Shown: in pieces, positions 1-10,748 of the stretch | How the letters are laid out: each line of letters begins with the position of its first letter | How positions within the stretch are numbered: the stretch's first letter is position 1 | From: Acanthopleura granulata | Taxonomy: Eukaryota > Mollusca > Polyplacophora > Chitonida > Chitonidae | Assembly: GCA_016165875.1 (NCBI GenBank) | Contig: JABBOT010000002.1 | Coordinates: 29,890,040 to 29,954,039, forward strand | DNA: 64,000 nucleotides | Reading direction: 5' to 3' | Notes under the pieces: generated by a model | What the model saw: only the letters and a program-made list of their open reading frames with translations | Database searches by the model: none | Told to the model about the DNA's origin: nothing | Position numbers and translations under genes: made by a program

Positions 1-240
1 TCAGCTGCCAGGCCACGCTGCAAAAGTTATGCATCTTAATAATCAAAGCAAATAAGGGACTAATGTAATACATAGTTTACTCCAGCTTCCTTTAACAATT
101 TTAACTCACTAGAAGTAGCCTTAAATGCTCTCCGGCTATCTGAGCTTCAGGGGTCTGGGCGGTCCCTGAGTTATCACCTATTTGGTCGTCATATTAATTG
201 TGCAGCTCCAAGCTCTCAGCCCAAATTATATGTTATGTTC
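1..240 (+). repeat. Diverged dispersed repeat, copy 1
   Basis: This segment aligns by eye with 2930-3150. Both contain AAATGCTCTCCGGCTATCTG (124 and 3031) and similar flanks, such as GTTATG followed by an ATAAT-rich stretch upstream. Identity outside the shared core is modest, so this is an old duplication or two copies of an unknown element. Confidence 0.4.
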
Positions 241-2929
241 CGCCACTTCTGAACATTAGTATTTATCATGAGTCTAGTTAATTCTGGACTGATTTTGTTC
301 AAATAACGACTTGTCTTTCCGCTAAAAGGCGGTCAGATTGCGTCTTCAGACATGTAAAACTGCCAGATTTCTTGGAAGGACTTGCACTGCTTATATGTAA
401 AACTGTGAAAAGTATCCATGTAGATGAAGTCTGAGACATTTAGGTATTCACATGCAAACTATGCATTATATTGAGTAATACTGCAGGTACATGTCTGTTA
501 TATTAGGCGGGAAAGGTTTTATAAATTCGGTTTAACAGGATTTGTAAAACGACAACCCTTTCAGGTGATATTGACGAAGGTTTCCTAAATGTGTTGGAAA
601 ATGTGTCATATGATGTGCATTTGGAATACATCTGGAATACATGTTTAAACTTTCATTTGTCACATGTTGAGAGAGACGTTTTGAAGTATTCCCCTAACTT
701 CATTTGAGTACAAATTATTTGCATATCAATTGCATACTGGCCTTTTAGATTCATTTAGACAGAATTATTACTTATAACTTGAACTAACGGCTCTCAAGGA
801 ATTGACGGCTTTGTTCTTTACTTTCCTTTAAAGGTGTTTGGAAGACAAAATGATTAAGCTTGGATGTAGAAGTGACATTAGTATCAGAATCAGCTGTCAG
901 AATGCACAAAACTGAGTTCCGTGTTACAGTGTAGCAGTTTTCATTTAACTTGTATTCTTGGAATCAAGTAAAGTGATATTTTCACGGGTGTGCTGAGTCA
1001 GATACCGACTTACGACCTTGACTGAAAATTTGAAAAGTTATATGACGACAGTGGCTGCTGTCTTGTGGTTGAAAACAGACTATTTTAAATCTCAGAACGA
1101 AGTCATATATCTGTTGGAAAGATGTTAAGAAACTTTTGTCACAGTGTTTCGGGAAGTAACCACTAAAATGGCTTTGAATTTTCCTTTAGACATGTCCTGA
1201 GTGGCCGGAGCCAATTTTTGGAACTAGAAACTGCGATATAACCACAAACCAGAAAGTGTAATCCTTAATAAGAGGACTGTTAAGTCCTGTTCAGCTTATC
1301 TGTTTAAATGTTCGGGAAACTGAATGTTTTTGCTAATTGCAAATTTACGTTTTCGGTAATACAATGTATTTTTACAAATTCACTCAATTTTACAAATCCC
1401 GACAATTATTTTACAATGTGTATATTGACTTATAATTGCTAATCTTTGTGTTGTGGTCTTCTCCAATATGAAAGCCATTTCTACTCACCTGTACTCGTTA
1501 CCACATAATTATCACCTGGTTGAAGGTTCAGACGCTTCATTTAACCTTCAAGAAAGTCCCGTTATGGGGGTCCCAAAATCTGCATTTCCAACGAGGTAAA
1601 TTTACGAAAAATGATGTCATTTATGTCATTTATTATTCTTTAGGATCTTGTCGTAACATAAACTGATCGAAGAAGTAGACGGATAAGCATAATGCTTGGA
1701 TTTGTGTCGTGAATAACCTCAGATGTGTGACATACACAACTTTCCCCGGTAACACAGCATATAATTCTTCGCCTTACAGGTCACGTCAGAATATCACCGA
1801 TGTTTGAGGCGTGGGAATCACTACAAGATTCTGTTTCTTTTGGGCTGAGTCCTGAGGCTTATCGCAACGCATGGGTAGCACCCAGGTCTTGCGTGACGCA
1901 CGCGTCAAGGCGATTATCTCCTGATGACATGGTCGTGCATGTGGGGGCTATTGTCTTCTAGGTCTGTGATCTCGTTGTATCTTCCTCCGCTTTATCTCTT
2001 CCGAGGCGACGCTGACATAAACCAGCATGATAAATGTACTGGGCTATCCTCACAAGCTATTCTCTTGAATACTTCAGCTGTATAATTTGGTATTCCTCTG
2101 CTTGTGCGACAACGATTGGCCACGTACTGGGGACTTAGAAACATCCCTGTCTTAACCGTAGGTCATGAACTTATGTTGCTTTAACTTGATTTAAACTCTC
2201 CATTTGCCATTTTTGAGACATTTTATCTAACTACAGCCAGCTCCAATAAAAATATCTTTTCTGTGGGATAGCGCCCTCAAGGCCGTATTCTTCTCAGGTG
2301 CATTCATTATGGCAGTCACTGTTTGAGTCGAAATACATTGTAAACACAATTCAGTGTGAAAACCTAAGCACACTATTTTTTGCAATCACTTGCCAAGATT
2401 TGTATACACACCACGTAAGATGACTATGTTTTGTAAATCATATTTATTTAGTTTATCTGGTGATATATTTGTGTTTGGAATTGTAAAGATCATCTTTAAT
2501 TTATATATAAAATTTTCATTGCTTTTTCTATTTCGTTCCTCCCGCTCTGTATTATCTATGAGCACGTGCTGCTGCTACACCGTTGTCTGCCATAATGGCC
2601 ATTTAAAAAAGTCAGTGAGCCAAAGAAGTTTCTTATCTGTTGTACACAATGTGCTTCAGGTTTGACTGTGACACGCCACTGTTCAATATCAGACGCCGGT
2701 CGTCCTATTCGGCGTATTTATTACAGTTTATGGGTCAAGTTTCGAACACCGATTATCAGTAAAGTGTCCAATTCCCAGTTCAGGCTATAAACCAGAAATT
2801 TTCAAAGGACCAGAGTACAAAAAAATAAAAAACCACCAGGACAAAACAAATAAACCTGTGCTATTTTATCAGAAATTCTCAAAAACGCCTTTCTTGCAGG
2901 TTATTGGAAAGGTCCTCTTCGGTTGTGAT

Positions 2930-3150
2930 AGTATACCTCAGTTGGCATTGCAAGCAAACGTTATGAAACTTGATAATTAAAACATCATGAGAAAGGAGTA
3001 ATATTATACGTGGGCAACAGAAATCGCCTAAAATGCTCTCCGGCTATCTGAAATTCACTAGCTGAAATGCCACAGCCTTAATACCTGTGTCTGAGATGTA
3101 TTGCGGCAGTGACAGACTTCAAAATGCTCTCAAGCTAAATTATTCAATTA
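2930..3150 (+). repeat. Diverged dispersed repeat, copy 2
   Basis: This is the second copy of the element at 1-240, sharing the ATGCTCTCCGGCTATCTG core in the same orientation. No terminal repeats or target duplications are visible. Confidence 0.4.
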
Positions 3151-3484
3151 AAATCTAAAATTGTTAAAATTTAGATGGTGGAGGTACGGCAGAGGTAACT
3201 CTTCCTGGGAAATGAACATGCTTGACACAGTGCATCGTTGTTGTTGTAGAGACTGGCCTGTCTTTGTGGGAGAATTTACGGTAAACTGTTCGATTTTTGT
3301 GCGATGATTAATGAGCATTAGAAAAAGGAACATACGCTGAAGTCGAAACTGGGTGACTATATGTCATAAGTCACTGTCTTACAACATACTTTCAGCAGTT
3401 TTGTGCCAGAAGTCTTCGTTTCGAAGACTAGCACATGGTGGAAGGTGTAACCTAAGATATTACATGAGGTTATTTTATCATTGT

Positions 3485-3741
3485 AAGGTTCAGTGGGTAA
3501 GCGCGCTAGCGCAGTACATTGACCCAGAAGCCCAACATCAATGGTGTCGCTGTGAGTTCAAGTCCAGCTCATGCTGGCTTCCTCTCTGGCCGTTCGTGGG
3601 AAGGTCTGTCAGCAACCTGCAGATTGTCGTGGGTTTCCCCCGGGCTCTGTCCGGTTTTCTCCCACCATAATGCTGGCCGCCGTCGTATAAGTGAAATATT
3701 CTTGAGTACGGCGTAAAACACCAATAAAATAAATAAATAAA
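3485..3741 (+). mobile_element. tRNA-headed SINE, full length
   Basis: The element has a tRNA-like head with an A-box-like region (GGTAAGCGCGCTAGCGCAG) and a B-box-like region (GAGTTCAAGTCC). The body is shared with other copies in this window, followed by the motif GAGTACGGCGTAAAACACC and an AAAT-type tail. It is flanked by an 11-bp perfect target duplication, TTTATCATTGT (3474-3484 and 3742-3752), which marks a fairly young LINE-mobilised insertion. I recognise the 3' module from mollusc SINEs. Overlapping short open frames are not genes. Confidence 0.88.
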
Positions 3742-3752
3742 TTTATCATTGT

Positions 3753-5730
3753 GGCCATAGCTGGTCATGAGAATGAGAGAATAGACGTCATTTTGGAGAT
3801 ATGTTCAGTCATCGGTTTCTTCTAAATATCCCCATGCAAAGGTGTAGAGTGCACCCTGTAACATCGCTGTTTTCAGTGGGCAGAGATTCCATGGCTTGCA
3901 TGTTAGCTCAGCTTTAAATATACACAGGAATGATACACAGGTTTGATAAATATTGTACAAGCAAAATCGCTATCTGTGTGAGAAGAGTATACGGGAAAGA
4001 GCCACTGACATGACACATACTACGTTTTAGAGTACTGAGTTTAAAATGCATGTTGGTTGACAAACTGAACACCCTTTTAATATTAAGTTTCAGTCCATAA
4101 TTGCATAATTACATTTTAGGTTTTAAATTTGACTCTAAAACGCATGACGTCACCAGCTCTACAGGTCAAGGCTCCTCACGACGGCATTCGCTCAGTGAGT
4201 GGTGGAAGTTGCATTTCGTGACCAAAATAAACCGATTGAATGGAGAATATTTAAAGTATAAAAACAGTATATATGTATTCTGCTACATCGAAGTTTCATC
4301 AGATAATGTTCTTTTCATATTCGGGAATACTGTGTCAGTGGCACTTCAAAAGAAAAAACAACAAATGAAATAACCTTAGTTATTTGGGAAGATACAGATT
4401 CATACCGCCATAGCCTTTTTTCTGATGTGCGTTGTTATTCTATAAATACACTTTTAATCTTAAATTCTTACAATGCTTGTTATAGAACAACCAGAAGCAG
4501 GACGTCACGTCTCTCGAACCCACACACTTATGACGAAAAGAGACTGCGTTATACGTCAGCGGAAACAGGAACGTTCTCAAGTCGCAGAATGAACTCAGAT
4601 TACCCTGATTAGTTAAAAGTGAAAACAAGGCGCCAGTTTCTCATTGTGATCCTTTTTGCTCACTTTGAAATCCGATATCTCGGTTATGCAACATTACATA
4701 GACAAAAAGGTTACCTTTTTCACTGAATATCAGTATCGGCTGCTTTAACGATGCATATGTACCTTTGGTTCGGTGTTTTTACTTAATTTTAGTAATTAAG
4801 TAAACTTTAGTCCTTCGCCGCAAGAATACAATTTTAACGCAAAACAGTTAAAAGATCCACACGTACAAGAGCAGGTACAAAAGTATCTTGTTATGCTTTT
4901 GATACTTTCCTCAAAGATAACTTACATTTTGACATCATTTCATCGTTGATATCATGTTACTAACTGTGGGTACGAGAACACACGAAAAAATGTCATCGGC
5001 TGTGTGTATTATATGCTAAAAGCGTATTCCACAAGTTATATAGATTCGAAATAATTGATAATAAAGATGTCGTTTCAAATTTTGACATACAGCTGCTAAA
5101 CTGATTTAACTAATTCTGTGGAAAGACTAATTATCGCCGAGATTCAAGCGCCGATAACCACGCTGAGATGTGCTCAAATAAAGATGCTGTTCGCCTTGAC
5201 AAAAACATTGAAGATACCCTTTTTGTCGACCTTCACCCTAGTTCTTTGCGATCTCCTCAGTAAACTAGAACCTGATCGGTAAAGTGTGTAACTCCCAGAG
5301 TATAGCAGTCAGATAAGCCCGCGTCCTCATTTTTAAATCAGCACGCAGAAACGCCCCAACGCGTGATAAAAGGTTTATTTCGACTGAAGACCCTCTACTG
5401 TTCCAAACGGATTAATAAATGTAAGAACTTACGAGTTAAAGAACGGAACGATTACAAATGTTATGAAGTAGAAAACGAGTAGAGGTATCAGATGAAATCT
5501 TACCAGTCGATGAACGTTTACGGGTGCATGGAAAATCCTGCCAATTTTGTTTACGAACAATGAATAATTTACACGGCCGAAATACTATCATTTCCCTGCA
5601 ATACACAGGAATGAGATGTACATGAATGTCAGTGTATCACGCTGACGTACATGTATGTTAAACTGAGAATACAAACACATCCATAAGGTAATTGCAGTTT
5701 ACAAGCTACATCCCTCCACGTTTAAAAACC
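3753..5730. other. Gene-free stretch left of the Maverick
   Basis: The stretch is AT-rich with only short unrelated open frames. No repeat, RNA gene or exon signal is convincing. Confidence 0.5.
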
Positions 5731-5736
5731 AACGAC
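5731..5736 (+). repeat. Left target-site duplication of the Maverick
   Basis: AACGAC directly abuts the AGTAGT… terminus. The right side has AACGAT (15300-15305), so five of six bases match. A 6-bp duplication is the hallmark of Maverick/Polinton integration. Confidence 0.8.
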
Positions 5737-6175
5737 AGTAGTACATAATGTAGCTCACAGGTATTATTCCTATCTTTTAACCTGGGTGGCGCCGATGGGA
5801 CGGGTGGTTCCGGTCTGACGGTTATGACGTCATAAAGGTCGCGTGGTCGCGTGGGCTGGTGTGATGTAAGGAGTTTGGCAAAGGTGCCAGTGCAGGTCTT
5901 AAACACCTGGTGTGAAGGTGTTGTGTTTTTATCACGTGCACCGCAAAAGGTCTAACGTCAAAAGGTATAAAAGGCTGATTATTTAGAATTATTATATAAA
6001 TTAAATTTTATTAAATTATTATATAAATTAAATTTTATTAAATTATAGGTTGAAGTTTCACTATGATTTAATCGGATGGTTGGGCTGGGGTGAGGCTTGT
6101 GTTGGAATTAAAAAGGTTGTTTTAAGGATGAATGGAAGGGCTGAATTTTTGGTTTGTTATACATACATGGACAAT
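5737..6175 (+). repeat. Left terminal inverted repeat
   Basis: It pairs with 14897-15299 in reverse complement. Shared landmarks are the ATTATTCCTATCTTTTAA segment, the TGACGTCATAAAGGTCGCGTGG segment, ATCACGTGC, an AT-rich tract and CATACATGGACAAT at the inner border. The AT-rich tract at about 5985-6048 contains a direct duplication of roughly 31 bp. A short open frame inside the repeat is seen at both ends and is not a gene. Confidence 0.92.
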
Positions 6176-6235
6176 AGCACGTTTAGATGAGACAACTCAC
6201 GTGAAGCTTTCCATAACAAGTTAAAAGGTACTTTT

Positions 6236-7290
6236 TGCTCTGAACAAGGCTACCGTGCTTTGGAGAATGTGTGGGAATCACACGCAATGCAGACCATTCG
6301 TGATTTTCTGATTTGGTACAATAATCTTGACGTCACTCCATTCCTTGAAGCTTTGGGAAGGATCTCATGGTTTTATCAAACCATGCGTATAGATATATTT
6401 AAAGATTGTATTAGTACTCCTGGAGTGACTTTAAGTTACTTGTTTCAAAATCTGCCTACTTACTTTTCCTTAATAGGCGAGGTAGACAAAGATCTTTATC
6501 GATGCCTGAGATCAAACACTGTTCGGGGACCGAGCATTGTATTCCATTGCTATCATGAGAAGGGGGTGGGAAATTGTGCCAGGGTATTGTCGGTTTTGAT
6601 GGTAATGCGTTATAACTAGCCTGCTTATGCCTGCTGGACATTATATATATATATATAAGGGGGCGTAGGTTCGAATCCCGGTGCAGTCATTTAATTTTTT
6701 TACAATGTACATGCTTTATACTTATATATACGTATGCTTGTATCGTTGCAGTTCCGTGGATGCTACTGGCATTTCCACGGGTGTCATCTCAACTACACTT
6801 CAACAGGAGAGCTCCGTTACACAAAGCGCGGTCTTTCACCTGAAGAACTTCAGAACGAAACGAATGATCATCGAACATCTGAACTTTCAGGTCGTCGAAA
6901 CGTTTTTTTTTTCTTCATCAAAAGCGAATTGACCCTTCCCTTCAGGCATTTCTGCAACATTACTATACCCCTCCTCGGTCTCATCTTACTCAATTTATAA
7001 AATCAGTTATTGACCAGCATCTGTACGGGTTTGTGGAAAGTGACATTCCCCCAAGAATTATTATCAACTTTTGCTGAATGTCCGCCCGTATTTAAAAACC
7101 CTAGACGATATAGGTCCCATTATGAGAGAATATGCCAAGGCCAATAATATAATGACCCAACCCCGCCGCACATTGATTGTAAGTATGTATGGAACGAAAA
7201 TTCTCTTGGGCACACCTCTGCTCCATTTTGCAAGATGGAGTAAGAACGACTTACCTCGATCTTTAGACACATTTCAAAATATATTTTCAG
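6236..7290 (+). pseudogene. Maverick DNA polymerase B, broken fragments
   Basis: This is a remnant of the type-B (protein-primed family) DNA polymerase that replicates Mavericks. Three blocks are visible in order. The first (about 6236-6600) contains FLIWYNNLDVTPFLEA and GPSIVFHCYHEKG. The second (about 6734-6885) contains GCYWHFHGCHLN followed by a polar ELRYTKRG stretch. The third (about 6935-7290), in two frames, contains FIKSVIDQHLYGFVESDI, then DDIGPIMREYAKANNIMTQP and GTKILLGTPLLHF. These match the linker and palm-adjacent parts of the family. The blocks lie in different frames and are separated by a large deletion. I see neither the upstream exonuclease motifs nor a YxDTDS-type palm motif, so it cannot be active. 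A tRNA-like 3' half sits between the first two blocks. Confidence 0.85.
6655..6689 (+). other. tRNA-like 3' half 1 with T-run
   Basis: The perfect B-box GGTTCGAATCC (6668-6678) is preceded by AAGGGGGCGT, which resembles the long-arm/T-arm junction of eukaryotic leucine tRNAs. It is followed by an acceptor-like TGCAGTC, discriminator A, and a 7-T run (6695-6701) as a Pol III terminator would need. I cannot find a matching 5' acceptor strand, so this is a relic or a tRNA-like motif, not a functional tRNA gene. Confidence 0.5.
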
Positions 7291-7415
7291 ATTCCGACTA
7301 TTTTGTAAATAAAATGCAAATTAAAATGAAAAAAGAGTACATTTTTTGGGTGAGATATCATTTTTATTATTTTTTCCAACAATGTTTTACAATATTCATC
7401 AATATATATGCATAG

Positions 7416-7616
7416 TTCTAATCACCAAACACCCATCTGTTCAACGCTATACTAACATATTCATTACTATAAGCACGTTTGTATAATAGAGTTCCGTTTT
7501 TTTTTTGTTGTACAACAATAAACATGCAAGAACAAAAAACAAGTCCGATTAACTTGTGATTTCATTCGATTATGACTTATTACAATCCTCGCAAATGCAT
7601 ATATATATATAGATTT
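7416..7616. other. Spacer between convergent polymerase and protease genes
   Basis: This AT-rich gap lies between the convergent + polymerase relic and the - protease. AATAAA is present on + at about 7518. T-runs and an AT dinucleotide tract (about 7602-7611) are present. It is consistent with back-to-back 3' ends. Confidence 0.4.
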
Positions 7617-8107
7617 TTAAGCAGCAAAGAAAGGTGGATGAATACCGAACATTCTCCCTGACCAATCATAAGCCAAAAGATCATTGGTACAGTCCGCGGG
7701 TGGAGAATTAAATGTTTGTGTAATACAGGTCATTGTTCCTCCTCTACCTCGATGAAGACCAAAATACAAGCAATATTGACCGCACACAGCGGTGTTTAAG
7801 CATTGTACAGAGCGGTGATTCAATTGCCAAAGGTGCGTACCGTGACTTAGCCACGTCTCTACCTCCTTACGCCAGGGTGGCAGACCATAAGAGTGAAAAT
7901 AATCCCCAGACAAGTGACGTGTGGTTTCCTCATAATCTATGATCCAATGGATACCAGGTTTCGTACAGGGGTCAGTGTTTAAGATATATATATAGCAGGT
8001 TGATGTGTCATTCGTGCAGGTAAATCATTCCAAGGGAACACACCTTGGACCAAGTCGCGTGTATAAGGGTCCGTTTGAAGACATTGTAATAATTGTTGGC
8101 CGTTCAT
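7617..8107 (-). pseudogene. Adenovirus-type cysteine protease (PRO), one frameshift
   Basis: This is the C5-family (adenain-like) protease of Mavericks, which matures capsid proteins. Reading on -, the N-terminal part (8107 to about 7990) has the family pattern DPYTRDLVQGVFPWNDLP. After a frameshift in an AT dinucleotide tract (about 7977-7990) the next frame gives NTDPCTKPGIHWI with the catalytic His, then YFHSYGLPP, and CGQYCLYF with the catalytic Cys, ending near 7619. About 160 residues would be usual, so the length is near complete. The His and Cys are present and an acidic residue follows the His. The single length change in a microsatellite is the only clear break. It is one of the best preserved genes of the element. 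Confidence 0.87.
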
Positions 8108-8147
8108 GATGTCTTCCGTTAGGAGTATGAGATGACTGTCAAGGTTG

Positions 8148-8171
8148 TGAGTTCAAATCCTACGCCGGTCA
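8148..8171 (+). other. tRNA-like 3' half 2 with T-run
   Basis: TTGTGAGTTCAAATCC (B-box-like at about 8150-8160) is followed by acceptor-like GCCGGTC, discriminator A, and a 10-T run at 8179-8188. An upstream GGCCGTT (8098-8104) could pair imperfectly with the acceptor, and an ACTGTCAAGG stretch recalls an anticodon loop, but the arms do not fold properly. It sits just upstream of the protease start on the opposite strand. Confidence 0.42.
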
Positions 8172-8310
8172 ACGCCGATTTTTTTTTTAATCGGTGACAT
8201 CACACAGCACAGTGCGAGTCTTATCAATCTCAATGATATTTTGAAATTATCATTCGGAAAATCCGGAGTGAGTGGCTTGGCTGGTATCTGACGTCCGTTC
8301 ACGTGTAAGG

Positions 8311-9280
8311 CTATGTAGTTGTGTAACGGTGGTTGAAGTCAAAGGGATTTTCTACGTATTGCCCGCTAAGGGTATTTGCTTGTACACACCCTATGCCGAG
8401 AGGCTGAGGAAGAGTGCCTAACAATAGGTTTTGTTCGTTCACTGTGGTATGTCCTATACATACGTTGAAATACTTGGTGAAGACACGACGAATCGGGTAC
8501 TTGGCTGGGGCTTTCTCCAAAGCTTTCAAATGCCCTAGAAAAACACCTGGGGCGACTTTGATTTTCCGTATAAACATTGTCACTTCCTCAAGGACTATCT
8601 TGTAATCAGCCGCCTCCGCATTCTCCTTCTTCATGTTGGGCAGTTGACATAATTGCAAAGCTGTCTCCGCTTCGGGTCAGACATACTTGAACCGTGACAG
8701 TGTTTAACAAATAACGGTCTTGTAGAAACAAGTCGCAATGTAATCTCCCCATCAGATTAATCGACCGACTTCCAGCGGCCAAGGCCCTCCGTTTCTGAAA
8801 TCCATTGTTTTGATTTCCTTTAGTCTCCCTTTGTCCAGCAGTATCCTCATAGCACAGATTCCTTGTCAACTGAGTTTCTTTAGCATCCCTCCCATAGCTA
8901 AGTAAGGTTTCTATGTACGCTCGGTAAGGGTACATATTCGTTGATAGCATAATAAATTTATCATTGATAGCAACGTCTACTTGCTGCCACAGAGAATGCA
9001 GCCACAGATTAACGGGTGCCACGGCGACGTTCGCCGGCAAACCATCCCCATTACCTTTTCAATATTTTGGCTTTCACATACAAATACGAGTTAGCGAAGC
9101 CCAAGTACGTGTCCGGATTCCCGTTGCTAATATAAAATTCAACAGGCCAACCGTAATGCTGGCAATAGGGTTGTACATATCCCATCGTCCTTCCTGTGCA
9201 CTTCTTTGGGTCGGAGGTAAAGTCCACAAATCAAATTCACTGTTCACTGACGGGCAGGAATTTGGGTGCTGCAAAGCCAT
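8311..9280 (-). pseudogene. Maverick capsid-type protein (F54H12.2-like), frameshifted
   Basis: This resembles the widespread Maverick protein annotated in animals as 'F54H12.2-like', which I take to be the major (jelly-roll) capsid protein; that role is from memory of the family. On - the N-terminus starts near 9280 with SEFDLWTLPPTQRS. A middle block (9040-8650) has PVNLWLHSLWQQVDV, YPYRAYIETLLSYG and LMGRLHCDLFLQDRYL. The C-terminal block (about 8620-8311) has KYPIRRVFTKYFNV and LLLGTLPQPLGIGCV, ending in NPFDFNH. Order and spacing match a protein of about 320 residues. The frame changes near 9060-9160 and again near 8650, with stop codons between blocks, so no continuous product is possible. 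Confidence 0.85.
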
Positions 9281-9300
9281 GGTCAGGACAAATACAGGTG

Positions 9301-9819
9301 TTACGCAAAAATGTCTCTGGGGAGTCTGGCTAATCGCTTGCGGGCCGTGTAGATTCCAGCACGTCTATTACGCTGACTGATGGGGTGACGTGCAGTTGGG
9401 TGTTTTATAGACCCCCGGTGAGCTGGTTTACCCGGTGGACGTCGCCCGGCCCAGGTGCAGATACACCGAATGCGGTGGGCTTTCGCCGTGAGTGCACGTT
9501 TAGCAGTCCCTAACAGCTCTTTACCAACAGCCTTACTACTTTGTTTCAGCGCTTCCCGGGGTGACTTGCGGCGAAACAGCGTATCACCAAGAGCCCCCAG
9601 GGTCGTCCATAGCACTGCTTTCCACACGGTTTTAGTAATGGGTATCAGAGGTCCCTTGTTAACAGCACCAAGGACATTCCCTAACCCTCTGCACGGGAAC
9701 ACCACGAAAGACAGGGAAATTACCTCCGCCAGCTTGATTGCAGTAGTACGTGATGTAAGGTTGATCTGTATCTGACATCCTGTACGAGCAACTGGGAGAT
9801 CACAGGTTCGAATCCTCAT
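9301..9819 (-). CDS. Small basic Maverick structural-type protein
   Basis: An open frame of up to 173 codons runs from ATG at 9819. From about 9720 down it shows LGNVLGAVNKGPLIPITK, then TLGALGDTLFRRKSPREAL and VGKELLGTAKRAL, a Gly/Ala-rich amphipathic core followed by a strongly basic tail. I recognise this layout from the small late-type proteins of Mavericks, some compared with adenovirus minor core or cement proteins, but the exact role is unknown. The first 30 or so codons overlap the tRNA-like sequence on the other strand and look non-coding, so the true start is probably further in. It follows the capsid-type gene at only 21 bp on the same strand, as in a late cluster. Confidence 0.5.
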   Translation of the reverse strand: MRIRTCDLPVARTGCQIQINLTSRTTAIKLAEVISLSFVVFPCRGLGNVLGAVNKGPLIPITKTVWKAVLWTTLGALGDTLFRRKSPREALKQSSKAVGKELLGTAKRALTAKAHRIRCICTWAGRRPPGKPAHRGSIKHPTARHPISQRNRRAGIYTARKRLARLPRDIFA

Positions 9820-9826
9820 ATGGTCA
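9800..9826 (+). other. tRNA-like 3' half 3 with T-run
   Basis: The perfect B-box GGTTCGAATCC (9805-9815) is followed by an acceptor-like TATGGTC, discriminator A and a 7-T run (9828-9834). Upstream TGATGTAAGG at 9751-9760 resembles an A-box, and a TCTGAC lies where an arginine tRNA would have its anticodon stem. The 5' acceptor strand and clean arms are missing. It is probably a decayed tRNA-derived sequence of arginine type. Confidence 0.48.
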
Positions 9827-9869
9827 ATTTTTTTGTCACGTGTTAAAGAAGAGGTAAACTCCGCCACTC

Positions 9870-10643
9870 TCAAAAATGAACTGCTACCAACACTTTCCCA
9901 TGCTCAAATGGACCAGGTTGACCTGTGTCGTCCCTAATATCTATTTCAATGGTTGAAAAATCCTTCTTCAGTACAGGAACGTACTTGATATGTGAAAAGG
10001 ACTTGGTAACCTGATCTCCAGACGCTCCACGAACCCCTACCGCACGAAGCAGTGGAGCTAATACACGAGGTTCGAGCACATCCGAAGGGTGGGGACCATT
10101 CGCGTCGAGTGAGCTGAACCAAAGTGCATCTTTGATATCAGCGCCTTCTCAGGAATGAGATCGAAAATTTGGTATAGACGCGGACTAAAACCCACACTCT
10201 GGCGTGATTTAAATTCCAGTGTATATATTTCAGAACGTTTATTATACCCAAACACAATTTGATCGCTTTAGGCATAAGAGAAGCCTTAGTTCTAGCCATC
10301 AGTTGGGCGTTAAGGCCTGAGGTGATGGTTTCCGGTTAATAGCCTTTGGGTAGTAACTCGATCGTAACGAGAGATCTTCCGAGTGCACCGTAAACCAGAT
10401 CTCACCGGCTGCGACATTAGGCCACAATCGTGGGTACTGTATTTCCACCAGACCACATTCGCAATCACCTGTGAGATGAATCGGTCTAGGCAGTTGCGTA
10501 GTGTAATTGGCTAACGTATTATTTGAGAAATAGTTCAATAAGCTGTTGCTCGGTAACGTCACATGAAACATGCTGTTTATCTCACGTCTCAAAGTCAAAC
10601 TAACTCTATAGCATGAGAAACCCCGTTTTAGTAAGGAGACCAC
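9870..10643 (-). pseudogene. Maverick structural protein (penton-like candidate), frameshifted
   Basis: On - this begins near 10600 with FHVTLPSNSLLNYFSNNTLA, then RPIHLTGDCECGLVEIQYP. It continues in another frame with VEIYTLEFKSRQSVGFSPRL (about 10220), and ends near 9870 with EIDIRDDTGQPGPFEHGKVL. This N- and C-terminal signature is a conserved protein of animal Mavericks of roughly 300-400 residues, which I believe is a minor capsid/penton candidate. At least two frameshifts occur (about 10300 and 10080). The family assignment is strong; the functional name is an inference. Confidence 0.75.
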
Positions 10644-10748
10644 CGCAGAGGTTGGGTAATTTTTGAAATTTGAATTACCACGAGATGGGATCTTAGTTTG
10701 GGTGGGACTATTCCGTTGCCCCCGTTGCAGTCGTTCCCACCCAGCTCT

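Larger units (their letters stand above)
1..3473. other. Gene-free flank
   Basis: I see no convincing coding exon here. Open frames are short, AT-rich and show no family I know. A stretch at about 1-240 resembles 2930-3150 (see repeat entry). The rest is unassigned intergenic DNA. Confidence 0.6.

Noticed and set aside
3353..3768. Open frames over the SINE at 3485-3741
   Set aside because: Same sequence recurs in other SINE copies; no coding signal.
5706..5906. Open frame in the left terminal repeat, with a similar one at 15133-15492
   Set aside because: Both are the same inverted repeat read in opposite directions; the similarity reflects DNA repeat structure and not a protein gene.
8099..8171. 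Complete tRNA gene at the second tRNA-like site
   Set aside because: Imperfect acceptor pairing is possible, but anticodon and T arms overlap and the loop lacks the required uridine; kept only as a tRNA-like relic.
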